Assembly: GCA_047967505.1 (NCBI GenBank)
Contig: CM106541.1
Length of the DNA: 64,000 nt
From: Dipteris shenzhenensis
Lineage: Eukaryota; Polypodiophyta; Polypodiopsida; Gleicheniales
Strand: one strand, 5' to 3'
Made by a program: the position numbers and the translations under genes
The notes under the pieces: model-generated
What the model was told of the DNA's origin: nothing
Database searches by the model: none
What the model saw: the letters and a program-made list of their open reading frames with translations, nothing else
Shown here: piece by piece, positions 23,044-34,905 of the stretch
Numbering within the stretch: the stretch's first letter is position 1
Layout of the letters: the number at the start of each line of letters is the position of its first letter

Positions 23044-23281
23044 CTCGGGAAGGTCACTATGTATAAACCCTATATATCACGTGTGTTCAACGCGTATTTG
23101 TAAAACTCCTTTTCTGTGAATTTATCATCAATAAAACATACCCTTTTTCTATTTAATATGTGAATACCCCCTTTATATGATACCCTTCTGCATGTGAAAA
23201 ATGTGTAAAAAGGAGATTTGAAAAGCTCCTTCTGTTGAACCCATGTGCTACACTTAATATTTTATGAGTAAACCCCCTGGG
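23044..23281. mobile_element. MITE copy 4 (decayed, 238 bp)
   Basis: The left end CTCGGGAAGGTCACTATG and right end GAGTAAACCCCCTGGG are decayed versions of the 246-bp family termini. Flanking 8-mers AGTTTCAG (23036-23043) and AGTTTTAG (23282-23289) match at seven of eight positions. The interior aligns with copies 1-3, including the AATAAAACATACCCTTTTTC segment and the CTTCTGTTGAAC segment near the right end. Confidence 0.75.
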
Positions 23282-23564
23282 AGTTTTAGGATCAATAGAG
23301 GGGCCTTGTGATGATTTGATATTACAGAGTACTACAATACTAAGATGGAGTACTCTCTTACAGAGTTACTATCTTATAGTACTAAGATAGTACTATCTAA
23401 GAGTACTATCTTATAGAGCTGCAAGATTAAGAAAGGCTCAGTGCACATGGGTCGAATAATGCACAATTGGAGGCTAGTTTTGGAGGCTTGCACATCTATC
23501 GAGGAAAACTTGGAGTGCCACTCATGCTCATATTGGCACCTCCATTGTAGAAGTTGTTGATTTG

Positions 23565-23682
23565 AGCATTGGTGCACAATTATTGCTCCAACCAATCCTC
23601 ATCCACCATGTGGCTTAGAGCTTTACCTCTGTCTCACTCTACTAGCATTGGTGCATAATTATTGCTCTAGCCAATCCTCATC
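23565..23682. repeat. 39-bp direct repeat
   Basis: AGCATTGGTGCACAATTATT and the following ~19 bp (23565-23603) recur at 23644-23682 with few changes, a period of 79 bp. No function can be assigned. Confidence 0.65.
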
Positions 23683-23730
23683 TAAGAGTACTCTCTTAAA
23701 GTATTAATATAGCAAAATAGTACTAGCTTA

Positions 23731-24774
23731 GGGGACGAGCATTTTTTGAGCAAAATCTTCCGAGCATCTGAGAGAAGGAAAAAAAAAGCTTCCAACTATT
23801 CAAAAATATGACAAAAATGGATCAGAAGAAAACATAGTTTCACTTAGAAATATGAAAAGTATTATAGGAATGCCTATTTTATACACGAATATTTATGTGA
23901 ATCTTTGGGAATGGTGAGAACATAATGGGATGGCTTTTGAAGAAACCCACATGTAGAGTAGACTTCTCTATGAAAATTCCCTTATGATCCTTCTTACAAG
24001 TTTTTACTTAATAGGGGGTCACGACATTGAAAAACCTCTCTCAACCTATCTTCATGAAAGGGTTTCTCCAAAGAAAACTCATTAAAGCAAGCCATCAAGG
24101 TAGTTTCGCTAGTGAAACCCCTTTGAACAAGGTCTTTCAAGGTAGTTTTGCTGGCGAAACTACTTTGGATAGCACTTTTAAAAGTGACATAACTTTCACA
24201 TCCAATGTCCAAATATAGTCATTTAGCCACTCAAATTGATCAGAAAACCCCATTTGAGCGCGTCTATGGGGTTATATTTTGGAAAACCTTACATATATAG
24301 TATTAAATATTACATGTATTTGATGAGAGTGATATATCAGCCCAAGTTAATACTTATTTACAGTAATTTAAACTTCTGTAGAAACATGTCCATAAATATC
24401 TTGTTATTATTACTATAAAAACACTTGAAAGATATTGCCATATGATATAAATGTGTTTAATAAGTAATTATTTATGTATAATATTATTATATTGAGAGTG
24501 ATTATGAGGGATGTTTCTTAAATGAATTATTTTTCAATACTTTTTAAAGGTAATAACAAGGGTACAAAGGGATGTCTATGAATAAGAAGATTTATGTTAT
24601 GTAAAAATGAATGAGTGACTAGTCTATATATTTTTATTATAAAGGGATCTAGTTCTAATGAAAATAAAAGTGTAAAAACCATGTTTCCTAAAGAAATACT
24701 ATTTTTAAAATCTCTTGAAAAACACGCTCGTATAAACCTGCTCATAGGTTTTTGCTCGTAAAATTGACACATCC
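23731..24774. mobile_element. MULE-like nonautonomous element (1,044 bp)
   Basis: A perfect 10-bp duplication TACTAGCTTA flanks it (23721-23730 and 24775-24784). The ends are imperfect inverted repeats: GGGGACGAGCATTTTTTGAG on the left and GGATGTGTCAATTTTACGAG read inwards from the right, each followed by CAAAA. A 9-10-bp duplication suits Mutator-like elements. No transposase is present. An internal near-palindrome with 10-bp GTAGTTTYGC arms lies at 24142-24163. The element sits inside TAGTACTA-rich DNA. A possible relative starts at about 62084. Confidence 0.75.
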
Positions 24775-24784
24775 TACTAGCTTA

Positions 24785-25199
24785 CAGTACTAAGCTAGAG
24801 TACTCTATTACAATAAGTAGTACTACTATTACTACTAATATAGTACTTTGTTACAGGACTGCTAGGTACTACTATAGTACTCTCTTAGAGTACTATTAAT
24901 GCAAGATAGTACTAAGATGTTGCTAAGTACTAAAATAGTATTCTTTTACAGTACTAAGATATATGTCTCTCTTATAGTACTAATATATTAGTACTCTAAG
25001 ATAGCAATCTCTTACAATACTCATATAGGGATTTTATTACAATACAAAGATAGTACTAATATATTATAGTAGTACAAACTATTATCATAGTACTAAGATA
25101 GCACATAGTACTCTGTTACATAACTACAAACATAGTACTATTACACTACTAAGTAGTACCACTATTAGTACTAAGATAGTACTCTCTTATAATACAAGC
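24785..25199. repeat. TAGTACTA-rich tract, right part
   Basis: This continues the tract interrupted at 23730 and consists of AGTACTA palindromes at irregular spacing. No coding sequence is present. Confidence 0.7.
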
Positions 25200-26545
25200 A
25201 GAAGCTAAGTGAGGAAGCAATGGATGTCCCAAAAAGCAATGACATGCAAAAGCTAAGTGAGGAGGCGATGGATGTGCCAAGCAGTGACAAGCTCATGCAG
25301 GCTGCAGAAATAATAATAAATATTTTCTCTGAACTGATTGGTGGAAGTGGTTAAGATGGCATGCACGACGACACTGTCCTAGGTAGCTTTCTCCTTGGTG
25401 GCCAATTGAAGAAAAGGAAATTAATTGTCCACCACATGACTTCTAAGCCTCTTAATGTTGAGGCTAACCAACTCCCAATGTTAGGACTAGGAGCTCTTTG
25501 AATTGAATTTGAACCTAGTATGATAGCTAATTTTAATAGCTTTGAATGCCAATAAATTTTGGAAATATTATTTCTACATTTCATCCTTTTTATCTTTCTC
25601 CATTCATCCATGTATGATGGATTTGTACACTTTTCATTTTGGCTTCTAGGTGGTGAAGAGGTTCCAACGAGACCTGGGGGGGTCACTCATCATATGTAAC
25701 CCTATCACGTGAGTTCAACAGAAGGATATTTTTTATTCCTAAAATTTACAGAAATAAATATACATAAGGGACTATTTAAAATAGTTTTGGAAAAAATTTA
25801 CAGATTTGTATAGAAAAGGGGTACATTTTATTAATGAAAAAATTTACAGATAAGGGATTTTAAATATATGCCTTGAACGCACGTGATATAGAGGGTTTAT
25901 ACATAGTGACCCCCCTGAGCAACGAGATAAATAATATTTGATATGAATGGTATTTTGATAAAGTGATGGTGGAAGAAAGCTCCATAAATGGCCAGGGCTG
26001 GAGAAATTTGAAGAATAGGCAACCATATACTCTCTTTACCGGCCTACATTGTTTGATTTCTTAAAAGTGGTGGTGAACTATTTTGACATAGCTACTTGGA
26101 GTAGTATGAAAAAGAGAAACGTAGATCCCCTAGTTTCATTGATAGAGTGGGAATTGGAAAGACAAGGTGCAATGGACTTCAACTTCAAGTTTAATTTTTC
26201 CATGGAAGAATTTTGCACTTCTGAAGAGCATCGGCATCGTGAAAAAATGAGTTGTGTTTGCTTAAGCCTTTTACTGCATTGGCTGAGCATGGCATTCACT
26301 ACGATCCCAATCAAACTATATTGGTCGGTGATATAATTCTTAAAGGAATTTTAAATCCACCTAGTAGTTGCATCATTCCTTCGACCTACGAAGGTGATCC
26401 CAATGACAAAGAGTTATCTGATGTCTTGCTCTCATACTTGTTAATGAAGCTAGCATGTTTCGGAGAAAGTGTTCCTGTATTTGCAAGGAGGTTCCCTTAT
26501 GAATCATTGATGGCAACACTCTCTATTTGGTGTGTGTGCATATAA
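25200..26545 (+). pseudogene. FCP1/NLI-type HAD phosphatase-like pseudogene, second locus
   Basis: At 25200-25500 a plus-strand frame with one internal TAA encodes two tandem copies of QKLSEEAMDVP, then LLGGQLKKRKLIVHHM. It ends before a noncoding stretch that carries MITE copy 2. From about 25990 the FCP1 homology domain is recognisable: YSLYRPTLFDFLKVV, YFDIATWSSMKKRNVDPLV (frame of 26049), then after a frameshift near 26250 TILVGDIILKGILNP, IIPSTYEGDPNDKELSDVLL and YLLMKLA (frame of 26252). VGDIIL replaces the IDDSP acid motif, so catalysis is unlikely. With the 1.2-1.9-kb copy, this shows FCP1-like genes recurring beside transposon genes here. A passenger gene or an ordinary host duplication are both possible. 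Confidence 0.55.
25674..25919. mobile_element. MITE copy 2 (246 bp)
   Basis: The 8-bp duplication CAACGAGA lies at 25666-25673 and 25920-25927. The ends are CCTGGGGGGGTCACT and the inverse of CTCAGGGGGGTCACT. Its length equals copies 1 and 3. It is inserted in the noncoding part of the FCP1-like pseudogene. Confidence 0.92.
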
Positions 26546-28380
26546 ATCAAATTGTATTTTGCTTTCAGCTTTCTTTGATTCTCATATTGCCTTTCTCACT
26601 GATGACAGGAGACCTATTCATATGCATATATAAAGCTTTTCTTTCATTGAGATTTGGGATTTCTCGTCTTATTGTAAGTTGCCATGAGTTTTTTGGATAT
26701 ACGAGAGTTTACACAATTTAATACTTAGTCTGGATAAGAAAACCATAGGAACTTTATGAGATCATTGTGATATGTTTATAGGAAAAAATACATATGGAAT
26801 AATTAATGATGATTCATTAGTTCATTACACTTGTATATAGAAGAGTTGTCTGTGATAATGTGACTCGAATTTTATTTGCCATAATCACCTACATAGAATA
26901 AGAAAAATCTTTTGGAAATGATGTGTTTAAATACTTCGAGTCTATTTTTCATACCTCTCTAAATATCTTTCTATAAAAAACACAAATTAAAAATGCCATT
27001 TTGTTAAATGCACGTGATAAGCCATGTTTTTCCACATGACCCCCCACAAAACTTGACTATTTGTTCTGGAAATCAAATTCAATGGGATTAGCTGTTATAC
27101 TTGGGTTGCTTTTGATGGTTAAGTGGAATGAATAATGTGAGTTTGTGCAATGAATAATGTGCACTTACCATCATTTAAATTTTATGATATGTTTTTTGAG
27201 ACATGAACGGGAATGGCTTCTAAAATTTGAAGGAAATAAATCATTACTAATTGACTCAAGCATGTGCCTGGAAATGAAATTAGATGCACCTGTCATAATG
27301 ACTAAATTCAAACTACTGGCATGGACTATATTGAAATGATTGCTATAATATCTAATTATGACTATTAAACACATACTAGATACTCCACAAAGATGCCAAT
27401 ATATGGTCCGCTGCTCAACTTTTATTCAAATTCCCAATTAGTTACTCTCCCTAGACCCTCTCCTCCCTCAAACCCAAAATTTAAACTAATATAAGTTAAA
27501 CAGTGTCCCAGAAAGAATTAATCCCCCTCCCTAAGGTAGATCCAATCCCTTCACTGCTTCTCTCACCCCCCTCGTTGTCTCTTTGATTCTCAACCTTTAC
27601 CACCTCTCAGCTTCTCCCTACTCGTGACTCACAAGCACATTCTCCACCCCCTTCCTTTCTGAAGGCTTCTACTCGCTCCGCTCTAACCCTCCCTCCTCTT
27701 GCTACGACTACTCCTTCTTCTTCAAGTGAAAAACTTGCATAGACTTTGCATTCCACATACTTTAAAAACTTGCACAAACTTTGCATTCCACATACTTGAA
27801 GAAGACTCTATTAGGATGTTCTCGTACTAACTATCTTTTTCACACTATAGAGAGTGACACTAATGACATAGTAATAATAGGTTTCAATGTCTACATCCCA
27901 AAAACTATTTTTATTAGGACATTGTTGAGGATCCACTATAACTATGAAAGGAACAATAGTTGCATATGGGTTGATCTTCATTTTTGCTTTTAAATTTCTA
28001 ACATGTGCAACATGTTGGGAGCCCTATCTTCCAAAGGCCTTCTTTCCATCACTAACTCTAGAGCTAGACAATAGATTCTCTCAATAGTAAGATTACAAAC
28101 TTTTCCAATACCAAACTTGTGTAGTTTGATTCCCTCTCCGACTTTATTTTTCTTAGATTTGATAACACCGAAGCTGAGTTCACCACCGAGAGTAATGATT
28201 TTTCATCCCCTTCTTTTGATTGATCACCTTCACTAAGTCTTTGTAGCACCTCTCCTCTATTTTTTTTTTCCACATTTAGTAGACCTTGATACTCTCACTA
28301 GCTTTCTACCATCCAACCTAGATAGATTACTGGACATGGAAATACCTAGAGTCAAGATTCCTCACTTTCAGTGGAAGATA
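26546..28380. other. AT-rich intergenic DNA with a half MITE
   Basis: No gene is recognised. Sequence at about 26975-27050 (AAATGCACGTGATAAGC to ATGACCCCCCA) matches the right half of the 246-bp MITE family, but no left end was found. A pyrimidine-rich tract covers 27420-27740. Short frames have no resemblance to known proteins. Confidence 0.4.
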
Positions 28381-30940
28381 TTACCACACCCTCTCTTTGA
28401 ATGAATGGTGAAACTCCCATGATAATCTTTTCATTAAAATATTGGTGTCCATCTGATCGGAGTCGTAACCCAAAATCCTAATCAAATTCCGATGCCTGAT
28501 CGGCCCCACGAAATGCAGCTCTGTGATGAAAGAACGAACAGCGATGTTGTCAAGCGTGAATCTCTTGAAAGCTAATATTTTACCATCCGTCATCATGCCT
28601 TTGTACACACTTCCTGTACTGACCCCAGTACCAATAATATTTTCCTCACTGAAATTGTTCGTTGCTTGCTGAATGTCTTCCAGTTTTATTCTCAGATCTG
28701 CTGAGCGTTTTTTTCTATAAATTGCGAAATAGCAATACCCAATCCCTGAGATAAGCAGAATTGTAGCCGACGCTGCAACTGCCAACCCGATCTTTCCTAG
28801 CTTTGTCAAGGCGTGGGAGGACGATTTTTCTGAACATGTTTTATTAACAAAATGGCCACAGAGTCTCGAATTTCCGAGGAAGGATGTGGACGTCAACTTG
28901 CCGAAGACCCCTCCGCTAGGCACGGTACCTTCTAGATTATTGTATGAAAGATTGAGAAACAGCAAAGCGTTTATGTCAGCCAACGAGGAGGGAATTGTAC
29001 CGGAGAAAGCATTGTAAGACAAATCTAGCTGCTGAAGGGACTTCAGGCTTCCCAATTCTTTTGGGATGTTCCCAACGAAGGAATTATGAGACAGATTTAG
29101 CACTAGGAGACTCAGCAGCGACTTTCCAAGAAGCGGACGAATAGTTCCATCTAAGTTGTTCGGGGAGAGGTTCAGGAAAAGAAGATCAACGCAAGATGCA
29201 AGGTCAGAGGGGACTGAACCGGAAAATTTGTTCTGGGAAAGATCCAAAGTCTGAAGGTGGATCATACCGCCAAAAGCTTGAGGTATAGGACCAGAAAACT
29301 TGTTATTAGAGAGATCCAAAGAGTTGAACATTAGCATGCTAGCGACTATTGATCCCTGGATTTCGCCAGTAAGCAGATTGTTGCTGAGAGTGAGCCCCTC
29401 CAGTTTCGTGCAGTTGGAGAGTCCGGGCGGTAGGGATCCTGTGAGCCTATTGCCCTGTGCCTCGAAACTTCCCAAGTTTGCTAAGTGGCCAACAGATGAA
29501 GGAATGGGACCCTGAAAACGATTGTAACGTAGGGAAAGGCTCATTAATGCACTGCAGTTGAACAAATCGTCAGGCAAATTTCCGGAGAAAAAGTTGTACT
29601 CAAACGTTGCAACTTGTAGTGGAGCCAGCTGACACTGCTGCTGCGGAAGATTGCCCGTGAATCGGTTGTTGTTAAGGAACATTTTTTGCATCAAGGTAAG
29701 GTTCCCGATCTGAGGTGGAACGCTTCCGCTGAGTTCGTTATGTTGCAAGTCCAATTGGCTGATTTGCTGGGATCGGAACAAGGCTTCGGGAATGGTACCT
29801 GGAAACACATCCTAAACGATGTTAAGAGAGAGAGGCTCAAGATGTCCATGCAAGGAGAGAATCACATAAGAACGAACGTACCTGAAACATTATTGAAGCC
29901 CATTATCAGCAACGTGAGGCTGGAACAGTTTCCTAACGATGCAGGGATAGAGCCCGTCAGCACGTTGAATTCCAGCACCAGGACATTCAACTTCGGCAGC
30001 TGTGACCCAAGGTCGGGAGGCATGTCTCCCGTAGAAGGATTGCTGCTCAAATCCAATATAGACAACTCGCTGCAATTTACGAGGATGTGGAGGATTTTTC
30101 CAGTGAAAATGTTGGATCCCAGCGATAAGTACTGAAGTTTGGAGAGATAGCCGATCTCTGGTGGGAGGTCACCGCTGCCATTGTTTTGGAACAAGGACAG
30201 AAATCGGAGATTCCTGCAAAGGCCCCACGAAGGCGGTATTCCGCCAGAGAAATTGTTTGTGGGAAGACTGAGGAAATTCAGCATGGCAATGGCCTAAGCC
30301 GGGGGGATGGGGCCTTGAAAGTGGTTTACACCGACATCGAATTGAGTCAAGCTGGTGAGGTTTCCGATGCGGGTGGAAGGTAAGGGACCGGTGAAGAGGT
30401 TATGGATACGTTAAAGGTTTGCAAGGAAGAGCTCGGGAGGAAGGGGGCCGGAGAAAAAGTTATTAGAGAGGCTGAGAAAGGAGAGTTGAGGAAGGCAAGA
30501 CGGAGGGAGGGTGAAGGGGCTAGAGAGGTGGTTATTGTCGAGGGAGAGAAATCGAAGAGAAGAGAGGTTGGCAATGGAGGAAAGAGGAAGTGTGCCGGAG
30601 AGGGAGTTCTGGCTGAGGTCAAGGAAAGTGAGGGAGGGAGGGAGGGAAGAGGGAAGAGAGGAGGAGAGGTTGTTGATGGAGAGGTCAAGGGAGGAGAGGT
30701 TGTGAAGGAGGGAGAGGTCGGGGGAGATGGAGCCTTCCAAGGATTTGTTGCTAAGGATGATGGAGATGAGGTGGTGTTTCTTGTTGCAATGCAAGCCTGC
30801 CCAACTGCAAGCTCGCTTTAACGCCCCTAGCGCCTCATGCATCACTGAGGTGGTGCTGGTGTTGCTACTAGACGAGCCTTCTATCCCCCATACTAAAACT
30901 ACTGCAGATCATCTCACCCTCTCTCTCAATTTCGATCTAC
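28381..30940 (-). pseudogene. LRR receptor-like kinase, truncated
   Basis: Three minus-strand segments form the ectodomain: 30845-30411 (N-terminal cap CSWAGLHCN, then LRRs), 30284-29862 and 29808-28381. About twenty 24-residue LRRs of the plant extracellular type (LxGxIPxxLGxLxxLxxLDLS) are visible. A membrane helix follows (IGLAVAASATILLISGIGYC), then the juxtamembrane region and the start of the kinase domain (GTGVSTGSVYKG glycine loop, LAFKRF lysine). Such proteins perceive ligands at the plasma membrane. The kinase stops after IRHRNLIRILGY, so the catalytic loop and the rest are missing. Stops separate the first two segments (near 30408 and 30295). A 70-bp intron-like gap (29812-29881) with GT-AG ends does not keep frame if spliced exactly. 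The signal peptide is not in frame. Confidence 0.8.
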
Positions 30941-33133
30941 CAATGAATACACCTTGAGCTGCATGTAAGCCTTTAAATATCCAACCATCCTACGGGCGAA
31001 TACACAGGGCATACTTGACTCTTGCTGTTTCAAATTTCTTCTTGGTGTTCGCTGGGGTCCATACTTGCCGTGCATCTAAGAAAAATCAGACCGGTCTTGC
31101 TGTTTCAAATTTCAACCCAAAGAAAACTGGAGTCTTCGCTGGGTCCGTACTTTCTGCGCAATGATAAGCGCGTCTGAGAAAAATCATGATAAGCACTTCA
31201 TGCATTCAGACCCAATCTATGAAAGTTCGGCCCGCTCATCTTTCATTTTCTTCCTTCTCCCTATATACACTTCAGCATTTTGCCACCCTCTTTTTCACCA
31301 TCTTACTCCTTGTCTCCAATCTCCATCTTTATCTCTCATCTACATCTTTGTCTTTATTATCATAATTATCACACTACACATTGAAAAACAAGGGAAATCA
31401 TATAAATGATGAAAATGGCCTACCCAACATCCAAAATAAAGAAAAAGAAGATGAATTGGATGGGTAGCATGGAAAAGAGGGTGGAAAGTTTTGTGTGTGT
31501 GTGTGAGAGAGAGAGAGAAAGGGGTTGAGAAAGACACTGCGAAACTAGAGAGAAAGATGGAAAAATTTAAGGGATAAAAATAACAAGTGAAACTTGCACC
31601 AATCATAAAAGAGACAAAAAAATAAACCTCAAAATCACGAATTTTTCGTTTGGGAAGGAAACCATCACTCTACTAAAGCCTACCTTCACAGGGCAGGCCA
31701 AAAATCGAAAGGTCCCGTGGAATGCTCTCATGTTTTCCCAGCATAGGCCCCCTCTTCTATGTTGTTCTTCATATTAAAGTTAATAATTACTCTTACTTTC
31801 ATTAAAAGGAGGACCATAGCATTTTGCCACCCTCTTTTTCACCATCTTCCTCCTTGTCTCCAATCTCCATCCTTATCTCTCATCTACATCTTTATCTTTG
31901 TTATCATAATTATCATGTTGCACATTGAAAAAAAACCAATCTTTACATCTAGAAAGGTTCCGTGGAATGCTCTCATGTTTTCCCATTATAGGCCCCTTCT
32001 TCTATGTTTTTTCTACATTTTTTCAAATGAGTTTCCATCTTCCTTTCGGTGCCTACTACCCATCTCCATCTTATTAACTTTTTTGCAGGGTACTTTTCTT
32101 CTTTTTTCAAACGAGTTGACATGTTCCTTTTTAAATGGTTGTCCCCATCTTTATTATTATTATCGTTATCATATAGTACTCTTTTCATCAATCCACTCTT
32201 ATACCCATGGTGTTAGTAATTCTAGATACATATTTTTACTTTAATTGAAACTTGGAGCATTTATGAATCTAAACACATTGAGGAAAAATCTATTAGTTTT
32301 ACCAGTTTGCATAAGAGTTAATGTTGAACGTCCCTAGAAAGTTTTGCTAAATGCTCTCAAGTTTCATCTCTTTCCCTTGTTTTTCCATCACGGGCATTTA
32401 TTTATTTTTTTCAAATTAGTTACCATCTTCCTCTAACCCATCTACATCTTCATTGCTTTTATTATCATTATCATATCGTGCTCTTTCCCTATCTACTTTC
32501 CAAACGAGTTGCAATACTTCTTTTTATTGTTCTCCTCATGATCTCCACCTTCATCTCTATGATTATCACTATCATATGGTACTCATTTCATGAATCTACT
32601 TTTACACCCATGGTGTGAATATAATTATAGATATGTTTTTTTGACCTAGTTACAACTATGTGCATTTTATTACATATAACTTTCCTTAATACTAGATAGT
32701 AAAAGAAATAGCTTCCTTTCAATTTCTATGCCTTTGTCTCTATTGCTTAGTAATAAGTAGTGTATTCTTGGGTGACTGGCAATCTCCGCACTTCAGTCCA
32801 TACTAGTGGCGGATCCCCTATCAATACCCCATGTCTTATGTCATTTGAATCATATGTAGAAAAATATTTGATGACAATTTGATTAAAGAATTGCATTTTA
32901 TTAGTGAGTGGTAGATTATTAGAGAAAGAGGAAACTCTTTCCTTTGTAAAAGGAAACAAATACATTAAAGAAGGGGAAACTTTTTTGATTTGCAAAAGAA
33001 GGGTGTGGTGATGTTGAAATTTGCCTTCTAGCTAGAGGACAATTTGCCAAGTTGGAAATAAGTGAAAACGAAGGTATTTCCTTTCAAATATAAAGGTTGC
33101 CTCCAAATTCATTTTAAGGGACATTAATAGGAG
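30941..33133. repeat. AT-rich noncoding DNA with decayed direct duplications
   Basis: A ~115-bp segment starting GCATTTTGCCACCCTC occurs at 31275-31389 and 31819-31932. A second segment with CCGTGGAATGCTCTCATG occurs at 31711-31765 and 31956-32010. A (GT)n(GA)n microsatellite lies at about 31491-31520. No gene is recognised. Confidence 0.55.
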
Positions 33134-33378
33134 CTTAGGGGCTTCACCTCATAGAATGTTAGTGTACCATATCAATTCAAATAGAGGAGTTCAAGGATCA
33201 ATTCAACAAGATTACAATAAGAAGAGGGTTTTTCAATAGAATTTTAGGGGAAAATATGTTAGTTCCTAAGCAAAGAGGGGTTGTTTTATTGGAGAATAAA
33301 TTTGAGTTGAGGGGTTTGTTAAATAGCCCTTGAATGCATGTGATACATAGGATTTCTAAGTGGTGCAACCTCCTAGGA
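33134..33378. mobile_element. Very decayed MITE-family relic
   Basis: The right part (AAATAGCCCTTGAATGCATG to GTGCAACCTCC) aligns with the right end of the 246-bp MITEs. The left part (CTTAGGGGCTTCACCTCAT) is a weak match to their left end, at the expected distance. The flanking 8-mers match poorly, so this is tentative. Confidence 0.35.
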
Positions 33379-34435
33379 TAAGACTCTCCAAATAAGTATC
33401 ACAACAAGTAGAGTCAATAAGGAGTAGATTCATAATCATGCCACAAGCAACATCTCTAGAGTCAATATTCCAAGAACATGAAATATGGAATTTAATGATA
33501 CTCCCAAGATCATCAAACTAATCTTGCAGAGGCTTTCAATTCTAATGATTTTCCTCCCCTTACTTTTCACCATTGCCATGGTTGTCTCAAGTTTTTACTT
33601 TTTACATAATTTTACTCAAAAGCCTCATCATCTTTACTAGATTTATTGTCCTATCCATAAGTTTTGTATATTTCCTATCAAACCAATATCATCCTCTACT
33701 TTATGATGTTCTTCGTCTCCAACCTCCATTTTTGTCATTATTATATGTTTTTTTCCCTTCGTAAATTTACTTTACTAATATTTTCTTTAGCATAATTATG
33801 TTTTTGTACACCAATCTATTTTTACCATCATTCTCATTAGGATATTGATCATTTTATTCATCATTATAAATTTACACTTATGGTGGTGGTTATTCATGGA
33901 ATTCTCATGGATTTCACTATATCATTTCCTATCAAGCCAGCACCACCCTCTACTTTATGATGTTCTTCATCTCCAACCTCCATTATTTCACCAACCTCCA
34001 TTATTGTCATTATTATTTGTGTTTTTTCTTCATTAATTTACTTTACTAATAATTTCTTTAGCATATGTATGTTTTTGTTCATCAGTCTACTTTTACCATC
34101 ATTTTCATTAGCATATTGATCTTTTTATTCATCAATATACTTTTACACTTATGGTGTTGGTTATTAATGGGATTCTCATGGGTTATTAAAAATCATACAT
34201 AGTATGTGCACTCAAAGAGTATTATTAAAATCCCATTATCTCTAATTTTTTGACCTTGAAAACTATTAGAGTTATATATAGCTTGCCCTAACTCATTCAT
34301 AAATCATGTGTTATGTATGTGAAATATGTTTAAAGATAGTAGAAGTCCACCAGCAATTGATGAACCATTCCTTAACCTCATGATGAACCTAATGGTGAAT
34401 TTCATGCTCCAAATCCACAGATAGATATTGCCAAC
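33379..34435. repeat. AT-rich noncoding DNA with a ~270-bp duplication
   Basis: TTTACTTTACTAATA and the following ~75 bp occur at 33767 and again at 34037. CCTCTACTTTATGATGTTCT occurs at about 33692 and 33950. The two form a decayed tandem duplication. No gene is seen. Confidence 0.5.
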
Positions 34436-34753
34436 CATTAAGTCACTAACTTGTTAGCTACAGATGCGGTTGGTACACGGCCCATGAATAATATCTAGAT
34501 GATAGCTATCTTTATGTACTCTAGTTAGTGGCTCAGTTAGTATGCCACCTTAGTTAGGTGAGTTTGGTTTGAGACCCTTGGTTTGAGACCCACATATAGG
34601 GTTCATCTATCCTTTTGTACTAAGAGTTCTTTTGGCTTTCACAACTAAGAAGACGAAAACTATTTTCAGCCTCCACCTTTGTGTGTATTCCCCCATTGTG
34701 TATCTGAGAAAGTCGCAAGTGAGACTCCTTTCTTCTCTCCCACTCTCTTCACA
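34436..34753 (+). repeat. Copia A 5' LTR (partial)
   Basis: It is homologous to the 352-bp LTRs of B and C from the segment CTTGTTAGCTACAGATGCGG onward and ends CTTCACA. The first ~35 bp of the LTR are missing or unrecognisable. It carries a small internal duplication of GTTTGAGACC. Confidence 0.8.
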
Positions 34754-34765
34754 TGGTATCAGAGC
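34754..34765 (+). promoter_or_regulatory. Primer binding site (initiator tRNA-Met)
   Basis: TGGTATCAGAGC directly follows the LTR and is the standard plant copia minus-strand primer site complementary to initiator tRNA-Met. Confidence 0.9.
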
Positions 34766-34905
34766 TCGGTTCGAGCCCGGTTCGTGGTAAGGAGCTCAAG
34801 AAAGAAAACCAAGTTCACGGTGTCTTGGTAAGAGGATCAGTGTTGCTTTCCTTTTTCGAGTTTGGGAGCAAATCTCTGTAGGTAGCATAGCCAGGAAGTG
34901 CAAGA

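Noticed and set aside
28064-28273. Minus-strand 69-residue frame near the LRR gene
   Set aside because: Too short, no family resemblance and no conserved context; not supported as a gene.
30402-30821. Glu/Arg/Gly-rich plus-strand frame
   Set aside because: It is the antisense shadow of the Leu/Ser/Pro-rich LRR coding sequence on the minus strand.
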